Made by a program: the position numbers and the translations under genes
NCBI GenBank assembly: GCA_023382535.1
Contig: JAHDWA010000003.1
Coordinates: 169,761-233,760 of the forward strand
Length of the DNA: 64,000 nucleotides
Direction: 5' to 3'
Origin: Anaerolineae bacterium
GTDB lineage: Bacteria > Chloroflexota > Anaerolineae > 4572-78 > J111
The notes under the pieces: generated by a model
Database searches by the model: none
What the model was told of the DNA's origin: nothing
The model's input: only the letters and a program-made list of their open reading frames with translations
Shown: piece by piece, positions 25,445 through 34,842 of the stretch
Layout: every line of letters begins with the position of its first letter
Position numbering within the stretch: position 1 is the stretch's first letter

Positions 25445-27943
25445 TCAACTTTTAATTTGAAGACGGCCCAAGTTTACAGCATTGTCGGGTAAAGGCACTC
25501 CGCCTGCCCGTGCCGGAAGGCGCACTCCGGTGCTGAGATTATACAGACCCGCCAAAATCCGATATTCACCGGGGGGGGTGGTGGACAGATCCAGCTCGTG
25601 GGGATCGAGGATAACTTCGCCGGTATCCCAAAGACGGGTCGGGTAATCGCCGGAGAGAGGTTGAGAGTCGAAGCCGATGAACTTTTGCTGCGGGTCGCTG
25701 GGCCACAGTTGAATAAAAACGGTGTAATCGGCGGCTGGTTTGCTTTCAGCCAGCCATTTAAAGGTAATTTCGCAGCCATGCCTTTGGTCCTGGCAGCCGA
25801 TGAGAGCCGTGCCGGTCAAGCGAATGTGATCTTCAAATTCAGCCACGGGGGGGGTATTTGGAATTGAAGGCCAACGGGTAGGAACTAACTTCAACTGGCC
25901 GATGGTTGAGACGGCAGGCTGGCCGTTGGGGCCGGTGGCCTCGATCCCAGGCCGGCCCGGCTCGTTGAAGTCAAACAAGCCTATATTGACCAGCAGGCGC
26001 GTGGGGGCTGCTGCGCCGCCCTCGACCAAAACGGGATAGGTGTCGGCAACAATTTGGCCGGGTTGGAGGGTTCGGGTTGGGCGCAAGCCGAGGCCGGGAT
26101 AGGTATTGAATTGGCCGACATTTTGGTAGCTTCGCCCGATGAGATGGACAAAGACACTGTAGTTGGTGGTCATTGGCTTAAGCGCCTGCCAGTAGGCGGT
26201 CACGGGAACGCGCTCGCCGGGGCGGACCACGGCTGCGCCAACTTTGACGCCGAGCAACTTCAGCTCATCCTGATAGGTCAGCTCCAGACGGGCTAAATCG
26301 GCAGGCAGATCGGCTTCGGTCAGGAGCGGTGGGGGAAAATAGTGGGACGCAACCACTCCAAAAGGCAGCCAGAGCGCGAGTCCCCCCATAATGGCGAGAA
26401 CAAGGCTGAGAATTGGCCGGCGCAGACGCGCCGGGCTCAGCGCCCACCAGCCCGCGACGATGATGATGGCTAAGGAGCCAAGCGCCGGTAAAAGCTGCCG
26501 GCCCTGCAGACCGCCTTCAATCGCCACCAGGCGGGTGAGTGAAAAGGCCAGGGCGATGGGGAAGAGGAGGTGAAGGATGAAGGATGAAGGATGAACTCCC
26601 ATCCGGGGGCAGGTGATGAAAGATGAAGAGTTGGAGGGTTGGAGGGTTGGAAGGTTGGAAGATGATTTCTTATTCGCCGCACTTGCCTTACGGATTTGCC
26701 ATCTGCCATCTGCTATCTGCCATTCGCCATTCGCCGTTCGCTGCCCCAACCATTGCCACAGTTGCCGCAGAACTGCCAGGACGATACCCACTAACCCCAC
26801 CCGGCTGATGATGCGGTAGGTGGTATAAACCCATTCCGGGGCGACGATGTTAAGCCAGCCAAAGGTGGCCCAGAAGGAGACTTCGCCGGTGGAGAGAGTG
26901 TAGAGGAACTCGTCCAGAGTCAGGGGCTGCTGCTCTGTATTGAAATAGATTTTGTATAGCCCGCGCTGAAAGAAGTCGCCGTAGAGCTGGTAGTTACGCC
27001 AGTACCACCACCCGCCAACAGCCAGAAAAAGAACCCCAACGATCAATCCGTCCCGCCAGAGCAGCCGGGCCTGGCCGGGCTGTTTACGGGCAGCCACAGC
27101 CGCGAGCAAAAAAGCGACGGCGGCCACCAGGCCAAAGGACAGGCCGGTCATTTTTGAGAGCGAGATGAAACCCAGGACCAGGCCAAGGGCTATGGCTCGA
27201 CCCCGCCGCGGACTGGGACCGTAGAGAACGTAACGTTGGGCCAGCCACAGACCAACGGCGCAAAAGGCCATATTCGCCGGCTCGTTGGCCACGGAAGCGG
27301 TGATAAAGGCAAACATCGGCTGGCAGGCAACAAAGAGGGCGACAAACGCAGCAAAGGATTTTGGATCGGCGGACTGTAAATCATAATTCGTAAATCGTAA
27401 ATCAAAAATTTCAAGGGCAGTCAAATAGGCAAAAATGAGGGTAATGAGGCCATAGGCCATCGAGTAGAGGCGCAGAATGTGGACGGTCAGGGCGAGGCCG
27501 TGGTAGGGGAAATTTTCGGCAGGGGTATGCAGGAAGTTATTTTTGTTGCCGGGGTCCAGGGCATAGCCGAGGGAGGCGTGTGGATTGGCCTGCTCTTGGA
27601 GGTAGTCGTCGAAGCTGTCCAATTCAAAAGGCTGCACCAGCAGCGCGCCGATAGCGTAATAAAAGGGCGGCTGCTGCCCGCCAGAAATACCCTGGCCCGG
27701 CAGCATCACCGGCAAGCCCTTACCCTCGGCGATGTATTTGACATGGCCGGTGTGGGTCCACTCATCGGGCGCTTCGAAGATGGGCGTGATGAAGACGTAA
27801 CAAAAGGCCAGGCCAAGATAGACGGCCAGGGCGAGAGCGAGGCCGGGGTGGCTGCGGAGTAAGGAGGAGGGAGTAAGGAGGAGGGAGTAAGGCGACCCTC
27901 TTAAGCTTCGCCATTCGCCATTCACCATTCGCTGACTCGTCAT
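25445..27943 (-). CDS. GT-C/DUF2142-like membrane glycosyltransferase-type protein
   Basis: 832 residues with ~10-12 membrane helices. The N-terminal FEAPDEWTH motif (~residue 57) and QQPPFYYAIGALL (~90), then FITASVANEP, resemble the acidic first-loop motif of GT-C glycosyltransferases (GT39/DUF2142). Two soluble domains lie at the C-terminus (~560-832), beta-rich and repeated, each with a VTAYWQAL- or FKWLAES-type strand. ATG 27943 overlaps the stop of the upstream paralogue (ATGA), so translation is coupled. Short tandem repeats encode the N-terminus (27856-27934) and internal loops (27377-27404, 26571-26739). Probably adds sugars to a surface polymer; substrate unknown. Confidence 0.78.
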   Translation of the reverse strand: MTSQRMVNGEWRSLRGSPYSLLLTPSSLLRSHPGLALALAVYLGLAFCYVFITPIFEAPDEWTHTGHVKYIAEGKGLPVMLPGQGISGGQQPPFYYAIGALLVQPFELDSFDDYLQEQANPHASLGYALDPGNKNNFLHTPAENFPYHGLALTVHILRLYSMAYGLITLIFAYLTALEIFDLRFTNYDLQSADPKSFAAFVALFVACQPMFAFITASVANEPANMAFCAVGLWLAQRYVLYGPSPRRGRAIALGLVLGFISLSKMTGLSFGLVAAVAFLLAAVAARKQPGQARLLWRDGLIVGVLFLAVGGWWYWRNYQLYGDFFQRGLYKIYFNTEQQPLTLDEFLYTLSTGEVSFWATFGWLNIVAPEWVYTTYRIISRVGLVGIVLAVLRQLWQWLGQRTANGEWQIADGRWQIRKASAANKKSSSNLPTLQPSNSSSFITCPRMGVHPSSFILHLLFPIALAFSLTRLVAIEGGLQGRQLLPALGSLAIIIVAGWWALSPARLRRPILSLVLAIMGGLALWLPFGVVASHYFPPPLLTEADLPADLARLELTYQDELKLLGVKVGAAVVRPGERVPVTAYWQALKPMTTNYSVFVHLIGRSYQNVGQFNTYPGLGLRPTRTLQPGQIVADTYPVLVEGGAAAPTRLLVNIGLFDFNEPGRPGIEATGPNGQPAVSTIGQLKLVPTRWPSIPNTPPVAEFEDHIRLTGTALIGCQDQRHGCEITFKWLAESKPAADYTVFIQLWPSDPQQKFIGFDSQPLSGDYPTRLWDTGEVILDPHELDLSTTPPGEYRILAGLYNLSTGVRLPARAGGVPLPDNAVNLGRLQIKS
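26571..26739. repeat. Cluster of heptamer and octamer arrays in coding DNA
   Basis: Three TGAAGGA heptamers (26571-26591), four GTTGGAGG/GTTGGAAG octamers (26630-26661) and six heptamers GCCATCT, GCCATCT, GCTATCT, GCCATTC, GCCATTC, GCCGTTC (26698-26739) lie within 170 bases of one membrane-protein gene. Confidence 0.8.
27377..27404. repeat. Four phased TAAATCR-type heptamers in coding DNA
   Basis: TAAATCA, TAATTCG, TAAATCG, TAAATCA in phase, AT-rich unlike the surrounding gene. Confidence 0.7.
27856..27934. repeat. Heptamer arrays at a gene start
   Basis: GGAGTAA, GGAGGAG, GGAGTAA, GGAGGAG, GGAGTAA (27856-27890) and TTCGCCA, TTCGCCA, TTCACCA, TTCGCTG (27907-27934). They encode the extreme N-terminus of the protein starting at 27943, ahead of its first membrane helix. 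Confidence 0.8.
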
Positions 27944-30288
27944 GGCAGAGCAATCTCCACACTGTTATCTTGTAAGGGCAGGGTTGACTCGCCAATCGGC
28001 AGCCGCTGACCGGAGGCCAGGTCGTAAAGGCCAAGACGCAAAGCCACCGCTCCGGGTGCGGGCGGGAGGAAGTGGACATCGGCGATGAGTTCGCTGGGCG
28101 ACCACCAGCGGGTGGGATAAGCATTGTTGGCCGGGGGGCCGTCGGCCTGGCCGATTGTGACCCCGTTGGCGTCCAGTAGGTGAAGAAACACAACGTAATC
28201 ATCACTCACCGGCGCGAGTGACTGCCAGTAGAGTCTCACTGCCGGCTGGCCTTCACCCTCGGCCGGGGGAATAAAATCATAGCCAATCAAGGCAATGGTA
28301 TCGGCAAAATTAACCTGAGTGAGCTGGGCGGGTTGGTAACGCGGCCACGTTTTGGGCACAATTTTGATTTGACCTACCACGGGTGTCACTTCTTGGCCCA
28401 GGGCATCCAGAGCGGGAAAACCAGCGCGGGTTGGCGAGTCAAAATCAAACAGGTTAACCGTCGCCCGGGCGACCAGCGGCTCCGAGATTTCTTGCTCCAG
28501 TTTGAGCGGATAAACATCCGTAAAGGTATCGCCGGGCTGAAGATAGCGCGTGGGCCGCAAGCCGAGGCCAGGATAGGTTTCGCGCCGGGCGAGCACGCTG
28601 CCGTCGGGGGCCAGCAGCACGGCGGCGGCACTGTAATTCTTATCCAGCGGGGCCATGCTTTGCCACTGGACACTGACCAGCACCACATCGCCTGATTTGG
28701 CGGTGTTGCCTTTTGAAGCAGACACCCCACCAGCGACCAACTTGAGGGCGTTAAGAAAAGTCAAGTCCAGTGCCCCATTGGCTTGCCGGTTCACTGGTTC
28801 GCCGGTTCGAAAGGCGGGGTAGACAAGCCAGCCGAGACTATAAATATTGAGCGCCAGTAGCGCCGTAATGACCCCGGCGCTGAACCAGCCAGACAGGCGG
28901 CGCGGCAGCAGGGCATGCCAACCCAAAGCCAACAGCAGGGAGATGGCGGCGATGGCCGGAAAAACCAGGCGGGTATGCGAGACCGAACCAACTTCCATGA
29001 CCCAGCGCAGGTAGAGGGCCAGGTTAAAGGCGGCCCACAGCAGGAGGGGGATAATCTTCTCCAGGCTGATGTCGCTCAGGTGGAGCGGCAGCGGCCTTGG
29101 CCTATCCCCCTGGATCAGCCGGGCTGCCAGCGCCAGCAGCAAGCCGATGAGACCCAGCCGGGTGAATCCAAACAACAGCCGGAAAATCCACTCCGGCGGG
29201 CGAAGCTGGCCCCAGCCGAAGGTGGCCCAGTAGGCCCGCTCGGCTTCGGCGCGCAAATCCCAGACCTGGGCCAGGGACAGGTTACTCCGTCCGGCCAGGT
29301 TGAGGTGGGTGTCAGTGGCAAACCACTCGCCGTAGAGGGTGTAGTTGCGCCAGAACCACCAGCCGGTCAGCACCAGTGTCACCCCGCCGATAATAACCAG
29401 CCAGCGGATCGTTAGCTGCAGCGGCTCCTGGTGCACTTCGCTCAAAAAAAATAAACGCCAAAAAATGATAAAAGCCACCAGAAAAAGGGTGGTCAGGCTG
29501 CTGAGTTTGGTGAGTATGGCCAGGCCGGTGAGCAGGCCGAGAAGCAGGGGGGCGGAGAAACCATGCCGGGGAGCCGGGGAGCAGGGGAGCAGGGGTGAAA
29601 TCTCCCCTGCTCCACCGCCCCGCTGCTCCCCGGCTGTCTTCATAACCGGTTCGGTAAACTTGAAGGCGGCCAACACCGCCCATGTGGTCAGCGCGGCGGA
29701 GAGGCTGTCGTTGCTGACGGTGGCGGAAACGCGGATGAATTGGGGGTTGAAGGCAGTGAGCGCCGTTGCCGTTAAGATTAAGGGTAGATTTTGGGGAAAA
29801 AGGTGGCGAGCCAGGAGAAAGGTTCCTCCAACCGCCAACAGGCCAAAGAGCAAACTCCACCAGCGGCTGATGTGAACAGCCAGGGCAGCCCGCTGGTAGG
29901 GAAAGGCATCCATAGGCCCGTGCAGGACCAGGTTTTGGTTGTCGTTGATCAGGGCGCGGACCTCGGTGAAAAGCCAGTGGGGATTGCGCTGCAACAGCTC
30001 CGGCAGGTTGTCGCTGTCAATCCAGAAGGTGCTGGCGGCGACAATGGCATAATAAAGCGGCGGCTGGGTGCCTTCCTGATTCCACAGTTGGCCGGGTACA
30101 GCTAAAGGCAACCCCTGGCCGTCGGCCAAATGCTTAACATAAGGATAGTGCAGGGTTTCGTCGGAGTTTTCAAAAACAGGGGTGAGACTGCTGTACCCTA
30201 AACCTAAAAGCAGGAAAAGGGCGATAAAAATCCAGAGGAAAACGGATCCTCTTTGGAGCGATACGCCATATTTGGCCAAACAGCTCAT
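27940..30288 (-). CDS. GT-C/DUF2142-like membrane glycosyltransferase-type protein
   Basis: 782 residues, paralogous to the next gene downstream. It has ~10-12 membrane helices, an N-terminal FENSDETLHYPYV motif (~residue 40) and TQPPLYYAIVAAS (~73), then RVSATVSND at the place of the paralogue's FITASVANEP. The soluble C-terminal region (~500-782) again has two beta-sandwich-like parts with PGLGLRPTRYLQPGD in common with the paralogue. ATG 30288 overlaps the stop of the PP2C gene by four bases and its stop overlaps the next start, so three genes are translationally chained. An octamer hairpin (29568-29613) lies in the coding region. Confidence 0.78.
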   Translation of the reverse strand: MSCLAKYGVSLQRGSVFLWIFIALFLLLGLGYSSLTPVFENSDETLHYPYVKHLADGQGLPLAVPGQLWNQEGTQPPLYYAIVAASTFWIDSDNLPELLQRNPHWLFTEVRALINDNQNLVLHGPMDAFPYQRAALAVHISRWWSLLFGLLAVGGTFLLARHLFPQNLPLILTATALTAFNPQFIRVSATVSNDSLSAALTTWAVLAAFKFTEPVMKTAGEQRGGGAGEISPLLPCSPAPRHGFSAPLLLGLLTGLAILTKLSSLTTLFLVAFIIFWRLFFLSEVHQEPLQLTIRWLVIIGGVTLVLTGWWFWRNYTLYGEWFATDTHLNLAGRSNLSLAQVWDLRAEAERAYWATFGWGQLRPPEWIFRLLFGFTRLGLIGLLLALAARLIQGDRPRPLPLHLSDISLEKIIPLLLWAAFNLALYLRWVMEVGSVSHTRLVFPAIAAISLLLALGWHALLPRRLSGWFSAGVITALLALNIYSLGWLVYPAFRTGEPVNRQANGALDLTFLNALKLVAGGVSASKGNTAKSGDVVLVSVQWQSMAPLDKNYSAAAVLLAPDGSVLARRETYPGLGLRPTRYLQPGDTFTDVYPLKLEQEISEPLVARATVNLFDFDSPTRAGFPALDALGQEVTPVVGQIKIVPKTWPRYQPAQLTQVNFADTIALIGYDFIPPAEGEGQPAVRLYWQSLAPVSDDYVVFLHLLDANGVTIGQADGPPANNAYPTRWWSPSELIADVHFLPPAPGAVALRLGLYDLASGQRLPIGESTLPLQDNSVEIALP
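29568..29613. repeat. Octamer array with inverted repeat in coding DNA
   Basis: GGGGAGCC, GGGGAGCA, GGGGAGCA (29568-29591) run into GGAGCAGGGG (29586-29595), which pairs perfectly with CCCCTGCTCC (29604-29613). Confidence 0.75.
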
Positions 30289-33200
30289 TTCTTGATGACT
30301 ACCACCACGGTCATATCGTCATTTTGCTCGGCCTGCCCGATAAAGTTTTGGGCGGTGTTGATCAGGTGTTCGGCGATAAATTCGGCGTCTCGGGTGGCAA
30401 TCACTTCATTGATGGCAGCTTCAAGACGCTCAAAACCGAACAATTCGCGCGCTTCGTTTTGCGCTTCGACAATGCCGTCACTGGTGAAAATGATCGTGGT
30501 AAAGGGATCTAATAAAAACGTGTCGTCTTGATAGTTTTGTTCGGGGGGAGAAAGCGCGCCCACGGGCAACCCGCTCACCGGCAAAAAATGGCAGCCGTGC
30601 GCCGTAGCCCCAACCGGAGCAATCATGCCGGCGCTGGCGACGGTCATCAACACGCCCTGAGGTTTCTGTTCACTGTCCTCATTTCCGTCTGGCGAGAGGG
30701 GAGTAAAGGTAGCGACCTGCAAGGCTACATTCATTTTATTTTCGCGAAGCCGGTTATACAGGACATAATTCAATTTGTTGAGCAGTTCGCCTGGCCCGAC
30801 ATCGGCCCTGATTTGGGCGTCAATAGCAGTAATCGCCACGGCCATATAAAGCGCAGCAGGAATACCTTTGCCGCTGACGTCTCCAATAGCTACCCCCAAC
30901 TGGTCTTTACCTGCCGGAAAGAAGTGGAAGAAATCGCCGCCAATATGCCGCGCCGGCAGGATGCGTCCCGAAATTTCCAGGCCGGGCACCTGAGGGACCA
31001 ACTGGGGCAGCAGGGTTTCCTGGATGGATTGGGCAATCTCAAGCTCTCGTTCCAGCTCACGCACTTCAATCTCGTACAGGCGGGCGTTTTCCAGGGCAAT
31101 GGCCACCTGGTTGGCAAAAGCCAGGGCCAAACGTAAATCTTCCTCGTCGTAAGCGTTGGCCTCGGTATGGTTAATGCTGATCAGGCCAATCACTTTATCA
31201 CGGGAAATCAGGGGGATGCCCATCCAGGATTTGATCTGGTCCTGGGATGATTTTTTAAAGATGTTGTAGCTGGCCGGAACGTTGCTCACGACCATCGGCT
31301 GGCGGGCTTTAATAGCAATCGTGCTCGGGTCTCGATCGTTTTCCAGGCTGACCGGGAAGGTCATGCCGATCACCTTTTTAGGATTGGGAAACCCCCGCCC
31401 GGCAATGATGCGCCGCCGCTTGCCTTCGATCAGGTGAATAGCGGCGCTGTCGTACTTGATCACCCGCGCCAGTTGGTCCAGGATGCGCTCCAGGACTTCA
31501 TTCAGATTAAGGCTGGAACCGACGACAAAAGAAACTTCACGCAGGGTTTCGGCCTGCTGCCGCCGCCGGTATTCGGCTTCGAAGAGTTCCACGTTTTGCA
31601 GCCCAATGCCCAACTGATCCGCCATCGCCTGGCCCAGGGCAATCTCGCCGGGAGTGAACGTATGTTTCTGCTGCGTCGCTTCGGCGACAAGCACCCCGGC
31701 CACTTCTCCCCGCATTTGAATCGGCACGATCAGCAGGGATAGTGTTTCTGGCCCGGCCCAACCCAGCCGGGTTAAAGCGGGCAGGGGAGGGACGGCTTTG
31801 GGCAAAAAGGGTAACACTTTGCCCTGGGTGTCCTCAATCACAAGGGGCTGGTGCGTTGCCATTAACCGTTCATACAAGGGATTGTTGCGCAGGGGCAGTT
31901 GCCACCCCTCCAAACCCTGAACCGGCCGGCCTTCTACATAGGTCTCCTCTGTGGGGAGGGGGACTCGTTGGGTGGGGTATTCATCCTGGAAATTGACTTT
32001 AACCACCCCAACTTTTGTCTCGAAATCGAAAATGATCACGCTCCCCTGCCTGAGATCAAGCGCCCGGAGATACTCTTGCAGGACCGTGCTCATAATCGTC
32101 TGGGCATCCTGGGTAGTAGCCAGGGCGCTGGCGACCTGGTAAAGGGCGTTGCTTTCCTCCAATGCCTGCCGGGTCTGTTTGATATACTGCAGATTTTCCA
32201 GGGCTACGGCAGCCTGGTTGGCCAGCAGCCGGGCCAGGCGAATATCGTCACCGCTAAAGCGGCGCTCTTGACGGGTTTCCCACAGTTCGGCCCAACCGAT
32301 GGCCTCATCTTTAACGACGAGCGGTACCAGCAGCCGTGAACGGCAATCTCTTGCGGCCATTTCCCGCCGTTCGGTTTCAGCCAAGCCAGGGTCGCCCAAT
32401 TGGAACACAACCGGCTGTTGATTTCGCAGGGCCAGCAGCCAGGGGCGTTCAGCCAGATCAAACATTGAGCCAAGGCTGGCAGTTTGCCCATTAGCCGCCG
32501 GCCCATTTTTCCGAAAGTCGGCCTGAACCGTGCCCGTGTTCTGGGCCTTATTCCAACTGACAATATGACCGCTGTTAACGTTTATAACCTGGACCATCTG
32601 CCGGATTAAGATTTTCAGCACCGTTTCAATATCGCGGGCCGAGGCAATGGCTGAGTTGGTTTCGTAGAGGATGGCTAATTCATTCAAATTGTTGCGTGTC
32701 TCTTCAAAACGGCGGGAGTTGTAGATAGTTGCTGAAATTTGCCTGACGATGCTTTCGAGAAAGCGTAAATCGTCCTTGACAAAAGGAGACTTGTTGAGGC
32801 GGCCAATAACGATCACTCCCATCATCTCCTTGAAGGCAGCCAGTGGGACACACAACAGATGTTCAACGGCCTGGTCAGACGGGTCAGTTACATTGAACAT
32901 GGCCGCTTGACCCGACCTGACGACGGTACCGATAGAGCCTTGACCCAGCGGAATGGCCGTAGGGTAATCCTGTTCCGGCAGCGGCCCAATCGAAAGGATG
33001 GGCTGCAGGATATTCTGGCCCTTTTCCAAGAAATAGATGCGGCCGTTATCGGCGTTCAAGAGCGTTTTGGTTTGCTCGACAATTTTCTCTAAAGTTGGCA
33101 GCAGTTCTAACCGCCCGGAAACCTGGCGGCTGGTTTCAAGCAAAACCTGCAATTCCTGGCTGTACTGCCATGTCTGAACTTCTGACCGTTTGATGTCGGT

Positions 33201-33989
33201 AATATCCGCGCTGATGATACAAATTTCGGTCAGTTGGCCTTCAGGCTGGCTGGCAACCTCGGCATAAATGGGGTATAGGTGCAGTTGTACCCAATGGGTC
33301 TCGCCATTTTGGTTGTCGAACGAAAAGTTGGGGATAAAAAGCGCCTCGCCGGTACTCCGGGTTTGGTCCAAAAAATCTTTGAGGCGATCCAGATTGGCCG
33401 GAGAAAGGGGTAAACTCTCGATAAGAGGCGCGCGAAAAGCTCGCTTGTTGAGGCCGAACAGCGTTTCGGCAGCCCGGTTCCAGGCGCGGATGCGATTATC
33501 CGGCCCGATAATCTGAATCGCCAGTTGCGAGGTATCGCTGATGATAGCCTGGTAAAGCAGTTCATTGGAGGTGAGTCCGGGTTCAAGCTCTGCCTGCCGG
33601 GCTTGCCAGGCGTTCTGCTGCGCCGCCAGTTGTTTGCCCAAGGCGACAAGCCCAACTTTGGAGAGGGGCACGTAGGTGGCAACGCCCCAGGAGAGAGCAG
33701 TCAATAACCTCTGCTCTTCTTCTACCGTAGGCTGTTGGCCATTATGGAGCAGAATAATCGGCGCGTCCGAGTAGGCTGCGCTCAGTTCTGATAATCTGGG
33801 ACAGATGTCGCCGGCTAACTGAGCGATGTTGAGCAAAATCACATGCACCGGTTCCGGTTCAGCCAGGGCGTTGGCCAGTTCCGGGGTAATAATTAAACGG
33901 TAATGAATCAAAGAGCGGCTCACGACTTCAGCTAGGGCAGCCGCAATCGAGATTTGATTTTCGATGAGTAAGATAGAGTAAAGGGTCAT
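30285..33989 (-). CDS. Pseudo-receiver/PAS/multi-GAF PP2C-type phosphatase (RsbU-like)
   Basis: 1234 residues from ATG 33989; a start at 34040 would overlap the pstS-like gene. Order: a receiver-like domain (~1-125) in which the phospho-acceptor position reads LLNIA, i.e. Asn in place of Asp; PAS (~145-270); four GAF domains (~285-440, 450-605, 615-795, 800-955); and a SpoIIE/PP2C serine phosphatase (~985-1234) with ARHIGGDFFHF and IGDVSGKGIPAALYM. Such proteins dephosphorylate anti-sigma-factor antagonists in partner-switching cascades. No anti-sigma or antagonist gene is nearby. It lies in a chain tgt-uppP-pstS-like-PP2C-GT-GT on the minus strand, linking stress or phosphate sensing with envelope sugars. 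Confidence 0.87.
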   Translation of the reverse strand: MTLYSILLIENQISIAAALAEVVSRSLIHYRLIITPELANALAEPEPVHVILLNIAQLAGDICPRLSELSAAYSDAPIILLHNGQQPTVEEEQRLLTALSWGVATYVPLSKVGLVALGKQLAAQQNAWQARQAELEPGLTSNELLYQAIISDTSQLAIQIIGPDNRIRAWNRAAETLFGLNKRAFRAPLIESLPLSPANLDRLKDFLDQTRSTGEALFIPNFSFDNQNGETHWVQLHLYPIYAEVASQPEGQLTEICIISADITDIKRSEVQTWQYSQELQVLLETSRQVSGRLELLPTLEKIVEQTKTLLNADNGRIYFLEKGQNILQPILSIGPLPEQDYPTAIPLGQGSIGTVVRSGQAAMFNVTDPSDQAVEHLLCVPLAAFKEMMGVIVIGRLNKSPFVKDDLRFLESIVRQISATIYNSRRFEETRNNLNELAILYETNSAIASARDIETVLKILIRQMVQVINVNSGHIVSWNKAQNTGTVQADFRKNGPAANGQTASLGSMFDLAERPWLLALRNQQPVVFQLGDPGLAETERREMAARDCRSRLLVPLVVKDEAIGWAELWETRQERRFSGDDIRLARLLANQAAVALENLQYIKQTRQALEESNALYQVASALATTQDAQTIMSTVLQEYLRALDLRQGSVIIFDFETKVGVVKVNFQDEYPTQRVPLPTEETYVEGRPVQGLEGWQLPLRNNPLYERLMATHQPLVIEDTQGKVLPFLPKAVPPLPALTRLGWAGPETLSLLIVPIQMRGEVAGVLVAEATQQKHTFTPGEIALGQAMADQLGIGLQNVELFEAEYRRRQQAETLREVSFVVGSSLNLNEVLERILDQLARVIKYDSAAIHLIEGKRRRIIAGRGFPNPKKVIGMTFPVSLENDRDPSTIAIKARQPMVVSNVPASYNIFKKSSQDQIKSWMGIPLISRDKVIGLISINHTEANAYDEEDLRLALAFANQVAIALENARLYEIEVRELERELEIAQSIQETLLPQLVPQVPGLEISGRILPARHIGGDFFHFFPAGKDQLGVAIGDVSGKGIPAALYMAVAITAIDAQIRADVGPGELLNKLNYVLYNRLRENKMNVALQVATFTPLSPDGNEDSEQKPQGVLMTVASAGMIAPVGATAHGCHFLPVSGLPVGALSPPEQNYQDDTFLLDPFTTIIFTSDGIVEAQNEARELFGFERLEAAINEVIATRDAEFIAEHLINTAQNFIGQAEQNDDMTVVVVIKK

Positions 33990-34021
33990 ATCGGCCCCAT
34001 TATACCACAAAATGGAAACAA

Positions 34022-34834
34022 TTACTTGACCGGCGCCCACTTTGTAGCCACAATGGCCTGGCCTGCCGGGCTTAAGACAAAATCAATAAATTGACTCAGT
34101 TCCGGTTGACTTCGTTTCAGGACAATCATGACCAAATCTCGGCTCAGGGGATAACTCCGGTCAGCCAGACTCTCCGGGCTGGGAGCCACCCCCTCAAGCG
34201 GAACAGGGTAAACGTTTTTGTCAACAAATGCAAATGAGACATAGGCAATGGCTGCGGGGTTTTGGGCCACAAAATCAATCACTGCCTGGCTGCTGGGTAG
34301 AACGATGGCGGCAGGGGTGACGGGCATCTGCTCCATGACCGCTGCCTCAAAAATCGCTCGCGTGCCCGAACCATCCTCCCGGCTGATCACCTGAATGGGA
34401 CGGGCCGGACCGCCGACCTCCTGCCAATCGAGCAGCCGCCCGCCGAAAATATCCTGCAATTCGGCCAGAGAAAGCCCTTCGATGTTGTTGGTTGGGTGAA
34501 CAATAACTGCTACGGCATCGCGGGCGATAGGGATGGAGCGCAGATTAGCCGACAGGTTTTGCGGAGGCCAGGAAACCAGTCCCAGGTCAATCCGGCCCGT
34601 CTCGACCAAACTCTGGCCTAACTGTGAACCGCCGGCCTGAATGTCAAAGGTAACATGCGGGTGTTGGGCGCTGTAAGCCGAAGCCAGGGCAGCCAGAAGC
34701 GGCCCCGCGCTCGTCGAACCGGCAGCTTTCAGCACAAGGGGCGGTGGGGGTGGGGTCGGGGTGGCCAGGCAGGCGGGCAGAAGAAAGAGGAGAGTGGATA
34801 GAAGATAGAAGATAGCCATCCGCGATTTTCCCAT
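34022..34834 (-). CDS. PstS-like phosphate-binding lipoprotein
   Basis: 270 residues: signal peptide with lipobox LPAC (~residue 22), then a periplasmic-binding-protein fold with AAGSTSAGPLL (~37-47), QAGGSQLGQ and SREDGSGTRAIFE (~155), the phosphate-binding loop pattern of PstS (PBP_like_2). No pstCAB genes adjoin. The start lies eight bases after the uppP stop. Three GATAGAA-type heptamers (34797-34817) encode part of the signal peptide hydrophobic core. Could feed phosphate information to the downstream PP2C gene; this is inference from order only. Confidence 0.85.
   Translation of the reverse strand: MGKSRMAIFYLLSTLLFLLPACLATPTPPPPPLVLKAAGSTSAGPLLAALASAYSAQHPHVTFDIQAGGSQLGQSLVETGRIDLGLVSWPPQNLSANLRSIPIARDAVAVIVHPTNNIEGLSLAELQDIFGGRLLDWQEVGGPARPIQVISREDGSGTRAIFEAAVMEQMPVTPAAIVLPSSQAVIDFVAQNPAAIAYVSFAFVDKNVYPVPLEGVAPSPESLADRSYPLSRDLVMIVLKRSQPELSQFIDFVLSPAGQAIVATKWAPVK
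34797..34817. repeat. Three phased heptamers within a signal-peptide region
   Basis: GATAGAA, GATAGAA, GATAGCC on the plus strand, encoding the hydrophobic YLLSTLLF-like core of the lipoprotein signal on the minus strand. Confidence 0.7.
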
Positions 34835-34842
34835 CCCAAATT

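Noticed and set aside
26571..26739. Possible CRISPR array
   Set aside because: Units are 7-8 bases in direct tandem without spacers; not CRISPR.
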